Shown piece after piece: positions 1-8,303 of a stretch of 47,475 nt of DNA (the stretch's first letter is position 1; every line of letters starts with the position of its first letter). The DNA lies in contig CM007334.1 of NCBI GenBank assembly GCA_000333855.2, forward strand, positions 74,751 through 122,225, given 5' to 3'. Under the pieces are notes generated by a model. That model was not told where the DNA came from and made no database searches. It saw only the letters and a list, made by a program, of their open reading frames with translations. The stretch is from Endotrypanum monterogeii. Taxonomy: Eukaryota; Euglenozoa; Kinetoplastea; Trypanosomatida; Trypanosomatidae. The position numbers were made by a program, and so were the translations under genes.

Positions 1-94
1 CGTCGTCGTCGGTACCGACGGACGGGACGGAGTACGGTACGTACGTACGACGTCGTTCTACGTGTCTTCTTCGTACTCATAGATCTCCTCCTCT

Positions 95-96
<2 letters not shown>

Positions 97-138
<42 letters not shown>
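97..138. repeat. (AC)21 microsatellite
   Basis: Uninterrupted AC dinucleotides over 42 bp, followed about 80 bp later by a (TA)n run at 217-245. Intergenic. Confidence 0.95.
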
Positions 139-141
<3 letters not shown>

Positions 142-212
142 TATTTTTGCGTGTGTGTGTTGGTGGAATGTTCTTTTTGTTTGACGTTCAGCTCTGAGGA
201 TAGTCATGGTAT

Positions 213-249
<37 letters not shown>

Positions 250-840
250 CACCTCAAGCTATTTGTTGACATCTTAACAGTAAGACTCTCTCTTCTTATC
301 CTGAAGGGCATCAACGATGTGTGCATTCCCCTCGCTGTTCAATGACCCCATGCCGTAGAGAAAGATGAGGCGCACGTATGCTTGCGTACGTGACCGCCTA
401 TCGTCTGACTTCCTCCTCGTCTCCAGCATGACGCTCGACTTTCTTTCACCTTCAATGCTGGGATAAGAGAGTTGCACATCTCGCCAAGGTATCCTCGATC
501 ATCCCGTTTCTTGGTATACGTAAGGTGCGCACGTCGGGTATGTGTGTGTGTGTGTGTGTGTGTGTAGGCTTACTTTCGCGGGGATCCTCTCAGCGATTTG
601 TTTTGCATCACCTCTTCTGGTTCGGTGTGGAGACTTACCTATACCGATGTCCTGCTCACTCCCTCCTCTCTCTCTCTCCACTTGACCTCTCGGAAGATCC
701 TTTTTCTCAGGCCCGGAATACACACGTGTTTTGGGCCCTAGCTCGTTGCATGTCATCTGCCGCTTGCGACGCGTAATCTTCGTTCTCGCGCTTGTCATAG
801 TGAGTACAGGCACCGTGAGAGACGGTGAAGTCTGAAATCT

Positions 841-905
841 TTTTTTTTTGCCTTCCCTATTCTCCTCCCTCCCTTGGTGCGCCGCTTATCGTGTTTCCCC
901 TGAAG
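841..905 (+). promoter_or_regulatory. Probable spliced-leader acceptor for the VIT/vWA gene
   Basis: A T9 run and a pyrimidine-rich tract (841-872) are followed by the first AG at 904-905. This would leave about 25 nt of 5' UTR before the ATG at 931. Trans-splice sites of this form are the rule in trypanosomatids; the exact site is inferred. Confidence 0.5.
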
Positions 906-930
906 ACGGTGTGATCGATATTATTAAACG

Positions 931-3096
931 ATGGATCCCAGCGCTGCCTTTTGTAATTTTCCGACGCAGGAGCGGGGAGTTCTCCTCGCCAACACATACA
1001 AGCCCCTCTCCCTCCACGCCGCTGATGTGCAGGTGCGCCTCTCCGGATACGCTGCACAGGTGATCGTTGCACTCGAATATGTGAACGAGACGAACAAGTT
1101 GGTGCATGCGATTGCCGCTTACACGGTGCCTCCTTTCTACCAGCTGCAATGGACCTCTCTCAAAGGCGCCACGCGTGAGATCAGCACACGCGCATATGAG
1201 CAGTTGGGGCCTCTGTACAGCGTTGAAGAAGGAGGTGCAATGCTTTCCAAGCCGCTCGAAGACACGGTTGTACCCGATGTAGCCACACAATCTGTGCCGT
1301 GGGGCATCAACCCTGGGGAGTCGATCTTGATGAAGGCTGTCTATTACGCACCTATCTCATCTACACAACGTACCGGCGAGATCGTGTTCACGCTACCCGC
1401 CTCCCTCATCCCAGCAGTGCAGCGACCACCGGATGTGAAGCGAGCATATATAGCCTCCTTCGATGCAAGCTCCCGGTTGCGACACCTGTCCAACAAGGCT
1501 GGATCCTTGCATTTCAGCCTGAACGCTGAGGTGTTTCTCCCACTGCGCGGGGCGGTGAGGCTTTGTAAGTGTGCTGGCACCGGGCCGGGGCTGATCGACG
1601 TGAGTGCCAGTATGGACGTCAGCTACATAGGTGATGCGCACTTCCAGTTGACGTACGACGATGACCTCCCTCCAAAGTCCTACATGAAGACGGGCCTCCG
1701 CATGCACGTGCCTGTTGCAGAGACATCAGAGCCTCTGCGTGTGCACAGTGTATCTACGTTGGCAACTTCTCCATCGGCGCCGAGCGACTTCAACGCCGAG
1801 GCGGCCGTTGCGCTAGCGGTCAGCATTGCACCATCGCTTTCCAGTTGCCCCAGCAACGCTGAAATTGTGTTTGTGGTGGATGTGCACAGTACTACCCTTG
1901 CCGCCAAGGTAGCGGAGTCGGTTATGTCCGCCATTAGACTTCAGCATGGCACTGCGAGTCTTGTCAACGTGATCTTGTGCCGCGATGCCCATCGTGGCAA
2001 GGCGGTGTCGCTGTTTCCGGATGGGTCTGTGCGTCCCTCCGCGGTGCCGCACGAGTCGGTGCTAGCCCTCATGAGAGAAGAAGGTGCACAGTCATTATGC
2101 CCGGTGTGTCCGCGAGGTGCAGCCACCTTCTCCCCTTGCCTCCCCTCTGTTCTGCACGACGCCACTGCAGGGTGCGGTATCACGCTGAAGATACCACATG
2201 GGTATGTCCGCAACATCATCATATTGTCAGACGGCGGTGGCCAATCCGTTGAGGCACACACTGTCACCATGGTGTGTGAGGTAGCGAACGCTGTCAGGGC
2301 ATGTAGAGTTCACTCGGTTGCCCTCACGGCCACTGCGGATGGAGCGGTGCTTGAAGCGCTTGCTGAGGCCGGCGATGGTCGCTTTGCCTCTGCGGTGGCA
2401 TTGGGCAGCAGCGAAGGTGATGTGGCTGTGCAAGAGGCTTTGGATTTAGTGGTGGCTGCTGCGGCTGTTCCCTGCTTAACTGATATTCGTCTACAGATGG
2501 ATGTAACGGCCGATGACGCCACTGCTGGGGCGAGTGCAGCTGCGGCTGTGGCGGCAGCACCGTCTCCATTACGCATGGCCATCAACGAGAACGGTGACAA
2601 CATCGCCTGCATTCCTCTCAGTACGCAGCGACTGTTCTACGGCCTCCTCTCCCCCGCAACCTCGCAGCTGGCGGTTCGTGTATTCGGGCGAGTTGGGGAG
2701 ATGCGATTGGAATACACTGCCTCTGCTGCGATAGCGTCATCATCGCAGGCCGACGTAGCCGCTGCCGCTGCCATCTCAGATGAAGAGTCAGGGCACGTGC
2801 CTATGCTGATGACAGCTGCGGTGGCAGCCCGCATTGCCTATCTTTCACATGCCATCCGTGCAACCACCGAGAGGGAGGTTAAAGAGGTCATTGCACTCTC
2901 CCAGAGATACACGCTGCCGTCACCCTACACAACTCTGACAGACGGGAAGAGCGAACCCGGAGGTTCACCTAAGACGGGTGGTGTCGTCCACCTACCCTCG
3001 ACACAGGCGGCGCTGGTGAGAAAGTTTTCTATTCGCGCTCGCCGCGTGGAACTGCAGGCAGCCGCTGCCACTCTCAGGGCATCGAGACCGGCGTAA
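931..3096 (+). CDS. VIT and von Willebrand A domain protein
   Basis: This 721-residue protein starts at the first in-frame ATG after the polypyrimidine tract. Residues about 15-140 look like a VIT domain: beta-rich, with the pattern of a covered core segment followed by an Asn-rich turn and an aromatic Pro-Pro segment. Residues about 310-470 resemble a vWA fold: a hydrophobic strand ends in D317, and a later strand ends in a Ser-Asp-Gly turn. The metal-binding DxSxS signature is degenerate, reading D-V-H-S-T, so classical MIDAS metal binding is doubtful. Ala-rich linkers follow. VIT/vWA proteins such as inter-alpha-trypsin heavy chains, vWA5A and PARP4 act in protein complexes; no catalytic PARP domain is visible here. 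There is no signal peptide or membrane segment, so it is probably intracellular. The cellular role is unknown. The TAA stop runs straight into an A-rich homopolymer. Confidence 0.85.
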   Translation: MDPSAAFCNFPTQERGVLLANTYKPLSLHAADVQVRLSGYAAQVIVALEYVNETNKLVHAIAAYTVPPFYQLQWTSLKGATREISTRAYEQLGPLYSVEEGGAMLSKPLEDTVVPDVATQSVPWGINPGESILMKAVYYAPISSTQRTGEIVFTLPASLIPAVQRPPDVKRAYIASFDASSRLRHLSNKAGSLHFSLNAEVFLPLRGAVRLCKCAGTGPGLIDVSASMDVSYIGDAHFQLTYDDDLPPKSYMKTGLRMHVPVAETSEPLRVHSVSTLATSPSAPSDFNAEAAVALAVSIAPSLSSCPSNAEIVFVVDVHSTTLAAKVAESVMSAIRLQHGTASLVNVILCRDAHRGKAVSLFPDGSVRPSAVPHESVLALMREEGAQSLCPVCPRGAATFSPCLPSVLHDATAGCGITLKIPHGYVRNIIILSDGGGQSVEAHTVTMVCEVANAVRACRVHSVALTATADGAVLEALAEAGDGRFASAVALGSSEGDVAVQEALDLVVAAAAVPCLTDIRLQMDVTADDATAGASAAAAVAAAPSPLRMAINENGDNIACIPLSTQRLFYGLLSPATSQLAVRVFGRVGEMRLEYTASAAIASSSQADVAAAAAISDEESGHVPMLMTAAVAARIAYLSHAIRATTEREVKEVIALSQRYTLPSPYTTLTDGKSEPGGSPKTGGVVHLPSTQAALVRKFSIRARRVELQAAAATLRASRPA

Positions 3097-3962
3097 AAAA
3101 AAAAAAAAAGTGTCTTACAGAACTCTAGGAGAGCGCGCTTCTTTTTTTTTTTTAATGGGTAGTCTTTCCCTGTGTCTGCGCCACTCCCGGCCCTTTCTCC
3201 ATGAAGAACCTCGCGTTGTCTCAGAAATATCACTGGGTAGGCAAGTGTGGCCCGAATATGTGTGTGTGTGTGTGTGTGTGTGTAGAGGAGCCACTGGGCT
3301 GCGCTGAGATGGCTGACTGGTAGGAGGTGGAGGAGGGAATGCCACCCATGCGCATACATACCCCACCTTTCTTCCTCTCTTCACAGCGGAAAAAAAGATC
3401 GCCCATATATCCATGGGGATGTGTATGCCTCGCTTCCGATGTACAATTTATTTATTAAAAAAAAAAACGTTGCACCTCGTATGTTCCCGATACGCCATGG
3501 AAAACGCTGGCTATTGGCGTAGTCGTGTATATATGTGTGTGTGTGTGCCTGGGAGGCCAGTTGTGGTGGGTCAGGCCTGTCCTAACAATCCAAGGTACGC
3601 GTTTATTTGATGATGATGTGGCGTGTTCCGTTTAGGTGAATGTATTTGAGAACTCCTGTATTAAAAAAAAAAAAAAACTATGTGTTCATCTGTAGGAAAT
3701 TTTCTACTGTGTTTGTGATGGGGTCTGCCAAGAGTCCACAGCTCATCTTCTTACTGCTCTTCTCTACCGACTAGAAGAGGAGGCCAGCGGTAGTGTTTGG
3801 GGGTTAGAGCGGGCGCTGGAGCAGACGGGCAGGGGGGGGGGAGTGCGTAACACACTTTATCCTGCCCTCACGGCTCTCCCTATCTGACGACCTCTTCCCA
3901 GGCCACAGCTGTACGTACAGCACAGGAGAGGGCAAAGTGAATTCCCGCTCCATTGCAGGCCG

Positions 3963-4024
3963 ATGGGGGGGGGGAGGAGGGGAGGAGGGGAGGAGGGGAG
4001 GAGGGAGGGGGGGGGGTGTGGGGC
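3963..4024 (+). repeat. G-rich minisatellite with 8-bp units
   Basis: A run of ten Gs is followed by roughly four copies of an 8-bp GGGGAGGA-like unit and ends in a second long G run. There are many G tracts of three or more with one- or two-base loops, so G-quadruplex formation is possible on the coding strand and in any transcript of it. Confidence 0.85.
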
Positions 4025-5194
4025 GTCTTAATCGAGCGTTTCTTCTTATCGGTGGCAAGAAAGGGAGTCTACGACATGATGCATCCTCGTGGACGCCACG
4101 TGCTTCTGTGTGCGTGTGTGCGTATGTGTGTGTGGAGGCAAACAACACGTCCGCAATCCTGATGCTTCACACACCCCAATCTCTTTTGTATACACTCAAA
4201 CGCCTTTTGAATTTATCTTCGCTTGCAGCGACACATGCTTCGGTGTTCCATCTAGCATATCCGGCCGAAACATATCTTCCTCTATGCGATCCATACCAAG
4301 TCGCTAGAGAGGCGTCCGCATAAGGGCGTGCAAGTCCCCCCCTCCCCTCCTCCTCCTCTACACACACAAGCAAACACAGGCATTGACAGAACGCCTCATA
4401 CAGATATTCATCTCCCCCCTCCTTTACAGGCAAACGATGCCCTTGCTCCGCATTCGCGCTGTTTTCACGGGTGCCGACTTCTCCCCCTCCCTCTCCGTCG
4501 TCTTACGCTAGGGTGATCGGGTAAGCACATTCGTGTGACATGATCACAGCGTGGCAGACTCTGAGCGACTACTCGATGTCGCTGCAGGTGGTGGTCAGGT
4601 CATGGATGATGTGATGTGGAGGTGATCCTTCGACAGTAGACAACCTTTTAGAAGTTCATAGGCTTTACGGGGGTGACGCTCATAGCATCTTTCATAGGTC
4701 CCTCACTACCAGCAAACGTGAAGAAAGGGGTGCGGACGCCTGAGCTAACCTGAGCGGGTACCCACGTGTGGAGAGAAGAATAATCGACGCGGTTATGAGG
4801 GGGAGACTTCTGAAGTGTGTGTGTGTGGCAGAGCGTCGAGTAGGGGGATCGTGAGATGGACTCTGGCTGGGTGACTAGGCGGGCGTCTGTCTTACATCAC
4901 TTTGCATCACGCCATGATCTGCCTGGGCATCCCTTCCGCGGAGTACGATGGTGAGCTCGTACGATGTTATGCGAGAGAATGGAGACATCGAACACATAAT
5001 AGGCACAGCCCCTTGCGTATTGTGTACATGGATGTGCGTTATTTGTCCGCATACGTCTGGGCAGGCGCCAGTCAGTGGCATCGTGGATGCCTCTTTTGCT
5101 GACCGCTGTCGCTCTGGCGCTGCTATCTGTATTGCCTTCCCGCTTCCTCTTAGCGCTCGTCTTTGTGGAAAATTCAACGGGTTAATGTATGTAT

Positions 5195-5250
5195 GTACAT
5201 ATACATAAATACATATATACACACATATATGTATATATGTGTGTATATGT
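5195..5250. repeat. AT/AC-rich imperfect palindrome
   Basis: Blocks of TATACACACATATAT are mirrored by ATATATGTGTGTATA within about 50 bp, giving an imperfect inverted repeat that could fold as a hairpin in RNA or a cruciform in DNA. Confidence 0.7.
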
Positions 5251-5538
5251 TGGCAGAATGCGCTTTCCTATGCCCTCTTTTCTTCCTCCTCTTGCACCTT
5301 CTCCTTCCCCCCTGACGTCGTGCTTCTCTGATCGGTATTTTTTTTTTTTTTGTGTGTGTGCTCTGATTTATTCAGTCCGCGTATTGTTTTTTGTTTGGTG
5401 CCAATACACTTCCCGTACAGAGAGGAAAGGTTGCAATGGGTTGCTGCTTCCGTCGACTCTCGTATGCGTATGCAGCACTCATCATACACCTCTTTTTTGT
5501 TTTTTCTTTGATTCCAAACTTGTAGGGGATTCCACTGA

Positions 5539-5631
5539 TTTTTTCTCTCCCTTGCACCTTCTTTCTCTATTCTCCTCCCAATCTTCATACAAACCTCGCA
5601 TTACCTGTTCCCTGGATTTTGCCTTCAACAG
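5539..5631 (+). promoter_or_regulatory. Probable spliced-leader acceptor for the CAX-like gene
   Basis: A long pyrimidine-rich tract (about 5539-5580, with more pyrimidines to 5626) is followed by AG at 5630-5631. This would leave about 48 nt before the ATG at 5680. Confidence 0.5.
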
Positions 5632-5679
5632 TGTTCTACTGTTTGCTGCGGAGCGCCCATAGGATTGACAGGCAACCAG

Positions 5680-7188
5680 ATGTCTGGTACTCGTGAGGCT
5701 CGAATGCAGGACTATGGTACAAGCAATGTTGACAGTATTACAGCCACTGCGGCGGTCCCCGCTTCCTTCCTCCTTCCCGCTTGCTGCATCGACTTGCCCA
5801 TACGGAGGTGCAACCCCGGCCTCGATGACCTTGCGGAGGACGATCTACATGATCCACACCGGACAGTGCTGGAGCAGCTGGCGCAGTCGCTTCACTACGC
5901 TCCCTACGTCAAAGGTCTATTCCTTCTGTGGGTCCCGCTGGTGGCGACCCTTGCGATTGCCCCGCTAAAATCATCCGGTGGCGTCGATGTCAGCATCGGA
6001 TCCCTTCAAATTCCTTTGTCGAGCACGTTCGGGGGGAACGCACTGTTTTGGTGCGCACTGCTGCTCATCTTCCCCACCAATACACTGCTTATCGAATACC
6101 TCAAGGACCTGGTGGTGCGCCACGACAGTCCTTCGCTTGGCATCGCTGTCAACCTCATCGCGGAGCACGCCGCAGAGCTGCTGTTCTCTTTTTTTGCCAT
6201 GGCGCACTCGAAGAGATCGCTCTGCTGGGTGAAACCGATGCTGCTCGGGTGCGTCTTGGTGAACCAGCTCGGTGTTCTGGGATCCTCCATTCTAGCTGCG
6301 CCATTGATGGACGGCACGTCTGTAGATCTCGGGATATCTTCGTGGACCGCTTTTAGCGCCAGCGGCTTAGTTTTTTCGACGGTTGTGTTTCTTCTTCCCA
6401 CAGTGTACGGCGTGACCGTGATGGGACCCGATGCCGCTGATCAGGTGCGTCAGCAGCACACACCTGTCAAGGTGGTGGTGGAGAACCAGACGCACAGTTT
6501 GCTTTTTGTGTCTCGCATCCTGGCTTTTTGCGTTGTGGCGGTATATGGCCTGTATCTCTGGAAGGTCGTGCGCTCGAACAGCAACTATTACGTCTCTTCC
6601 GACAGCCCCAACGCACCGTCGAGTCTCGTTTACGCGCTGCAATACCACGAGCGGCTGCGAAATACACAGGACGTTGACCTTGGCAGTCGCTACTCCCAGC
6701 GGTTTGTCGTGGTGGGGGCGTTGGTCTGTGTGTCTGGATTAGCGACACTGTGCTGGGTGCTGGTTGTGACGTTGCCAGCAGCTAAGGTGACAACACCGGT
6801 ACCCCTCCCCCTCACTCTGGTGATCCTTCTACCGTGTGTCTTTGAGGCTGGAGGCTTCGCAGCGGCCGTGCTCTTGTCTCAAGGCGGTAGACCTGATATC
6901 GCAGCCAGTATTGCCTTCACCTCCATTGTGCACGTGTACATGTTTGTCTTACCCGTGGTGGTGCTGGCCGGCTGGCTGATCCTTCGGGTTCCACTGGAGC
7001 TCTCATTTCACCCTTTCCTAGCCTCCTGCTGCTTCGTTTCGGCGGTGGTGGTGGCGCAGGTGATGTCATCGACTCGGGTTCGGTGGCTGGAGGGTGGGAC
7101 GTTGGTAGCGCTGTATGCGATCATTGTGTGCATCTGTCTTCTTGGCCGATGGCACCTGTGTCTGCGGGAGGACTACTTCCGCTTTTAA
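5680..7188 (+). CDS. Divergent CAX-type cation/proton exchanger
   Basis: A 502-residue membrane protein with about 11 hydrophobic segments after a soluble N-terminus of roughly 75 residues. The start is the first ATG; the open frame extends five codons upstream from a TTG. Two regions match the paired c-1 and c-2 repeats of Ca2+/H+ exchangers (CAX/VCX1). The first, around residues 160-195, has E162-H-A-A-E166 followed by the helix, loop and Leu-Gly-rich helix typical of c-1. The second, around residues 383-415, has F388-E-A-G-G. In standard CAX proteins both repeats carry G-N-A-x-E; here only the c-1 Glu (E166) is kept, and the c-2 Glu position is Gly. The fold assignment is fairly strong. 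The transported ion, and whether it transports at all, are uncertain. A vacuolar or acidocalcisome-like membrane would be usual for the family. Confidence 0.72.
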   Translation: MSGTREARMQDYGTSNVDSITATAAVPASFLLPACCIDLPIRRCNPGLDDLAEDDLHDPHRTVLEQLAQSLHYAPYVKGLFLLWVPLVATLAIAPLKSSGGVDVSIGSLQIPLSSTFGGNALFWCALLLIFPTNTLLIEYLKDLVVRHDSPSLGIAVNLIAEHAAELLFSFFAMAHSKRSLCWVKPMLLGCVLVNQLGVLGSSILAAPLMDGTSVDLGISSWTAFSASGLVFSTVVFLLPTVYGVTVMGPDAADQVRQQHTPVKVVVENQTHSLLFVSRILAFCVVAVYGLYLWKVVRSNSNYYVSSDSPNAPSSLVYALQYHERLRNTQDVDLGSRYSQRFVVVGALVCVSGLATLCWVLVVTLPAAKVTTPVPLPLTLVILLPCVFEAGGFAAAVLLSQGGRPDIAASIAFTSIVHVYMFVLPVVVLAGWLILRVPLELSFHPFLASCCFVSAVVVAQVMSSTRVRWLEGGTLVALYAIIVCICLLGRWHLCLREDYFRF

Positions 7189-7654
7189 AATTTGTTTGGC
7201 TATGCATCGATGCTTCCGTGTATGTGTGCGCAGCCCCTTCTTCCTTTTGTTAACACTTTTTTTTTTTTTTAAATTTTTACATTATTATTATTATTGTTTA
7301 CATGCGAGATGGCATGTTCTGCTTTCGAGGATGCCCTGATGTTGCGCTTTTTTTTTTTTTTTCTCTCTCTACAGTTTGGTATGTGTGCTAGCATCAGTGA
7401 AATGCTTGTGTGGATAAACAAACAAACAAACAAACAAAAAATGTGATGCCGCGGCACCGCATGGAGGAGGCGTGAGACGAAACGCTCACACGGAATGTAG
7501 CACTACATACATTTATTTACGCCCTCGTAATGCGCGAGATGACGTCTACGCGGGTTTTCCACACAAAGAGAAGAACGTTAGAGAGGTGGAGCGTTGAGCG
7601 TGGGATGTGCCTTTACGCCATCGACCTACTTGCGAGCTCGAGGAGTACCTGTAC

Positions 7655-7690
7655 ATATGCATATATATATATATATATATATATGCATAT
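7655..7690. repeat. 36-bp AT palindrome bounded by GCAT
   Basis: An (AT)n core is flanked on both sides by ATATGCAT, making a perfect inverted repeat of about 36 bp. Confidence 0.85.
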
Positions 7691-8121
7691 ATATATATCG
7701 GGCGAGTACAGTTTCGGTTGAGAGATGATACCGCTTCCTGCTGCGTTATGTACTCGCATCTACCAGCCCCCCTAGCGCATTGTCTTGTGCACTCCGCTTT
7801 CTCGATCTCCTCCCCTCCTGCCCATCCATTCTCTTCCCCCCCCCCCCCCCTCCCCCTTTCAACGCGCCGGTCTCGCAATATGTTTCCTTGCTTCGGGGGC
7901 TGCAGAGAGATAAGTCAGGAGAGTCGTACTCCCCCTTTCCACTCCCGAAGCCCTTTCTGAAGCACATTACATTGGGAAGGTGAAGCAGGCCTACCCTGAC
8001 ACGGAGGCACGTGCTCACTGCATTCCAGGCTGGTTAGCTTTTTCGATCTCGCGCATGCTTTCTCCCTTTTCTTGTAGACGCAATTGATCCATTCGAATCA
8101 AGGGCAGCTCAATTTAAAAAA

Positions 8122-8302
8122 AAATTTTTTTTTCGTCGTCACCACTACACCACCTTCCTCCGTCTGTGTATTTGCCCTCGCACGGGGGCAAACGTTTATA
8201 CACACGCAATCTGTTCTCATTGCCGCCACGTACAGTAGGACTCTTGGCCAACCCATTTCTCCCTTCGCTTCGGGTTCCCCCCTTCCCCCCTCCCTTATTT
8301 AG
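8122..8302 (+). promoter_or_regulatory. Candidate spliced-leader acceptors for the four-knuckle gene
   Basis: Two candidates exist. The first pyrimidine tract (about 8122-8165) is followed by AG at 8234-8235, giving a 5' UTR of about 68 nt. A second, stronger tract (8275-8300) ends in AG at 8301-8302, one base before the ATG at 8304. The second site would leave a leader made almost only of the spliced leader itself. Confidence 0.4.
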
Positions 8303-8303
8303 C

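Larger units (their letters stand above)
1..930. other. Intergenic region at left edge, microsatellite-rich
   Basis: No confident gene. Bases 1-60 are an odd CG-rich stretch with CGTC, GACGG and GTAC motifs. One + frame is open from base 2 to a TAG at 80-82 and could be the last 26 codons of an upstream gene, but the composition is too simple to be sure. The rest holds (AC)21 at 97-138, (TA)n at 217-245 and (TG)n at 541-565, then a T-rich and pyrimidine-rich stretch from about 841 that leads into the first gene. Confidence 0.6.
3097..5679. other. Intergenic region with G-rich minisatellite, no recognised gene
   Basis: About 2.6 kb without a supported gene. It holds an A run directly after the upstream stop, (TG)n at 3259-3283, poly(A) tracts near 3458 and 3661, a G-rich minisatellite at 3963-4024, and AT/AC palindromic sequence at about 5195-5250. 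The block from about 4500 to 5170 is of higher complexity and not microsatellite; it could be a worn retroposon of the SIDER type, but I see no diagnostic signature. A pyrimidine-rich stretch from about 5270 onward leads into the next gene. Confidence 0.6.
7189..8303. other. Intergenic region, low complexity
   Basis: About 1.1 kb with no supported gene. It holds T runs, (ATT)n near 7279-7296, a CAAA repeat at about 7418-7440, a 36-bp palindrome at 7655-7690, a C11 run near 7840, and a mirrored A/T run at about 8116-8132. It ends in the pyrimidine tract of the next gene. Confidence 0.6.

Noticed and set aside
3600..3675. TGATGAT motif suggesting a box C/D snoRNA
   Set aside because: No box D CTGA at the right distance and no terminal stem; it is a simple GAT repeat.
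8166..8303. N-terminal extension of the four-knuckle protein from an upstream ATG
   Set aside because: The 46 codons cross the polypyrimidine tract and are Pro/Leu/Phe-rich noncoding-type sequence; the ATG at 8304 lies just after an AG.
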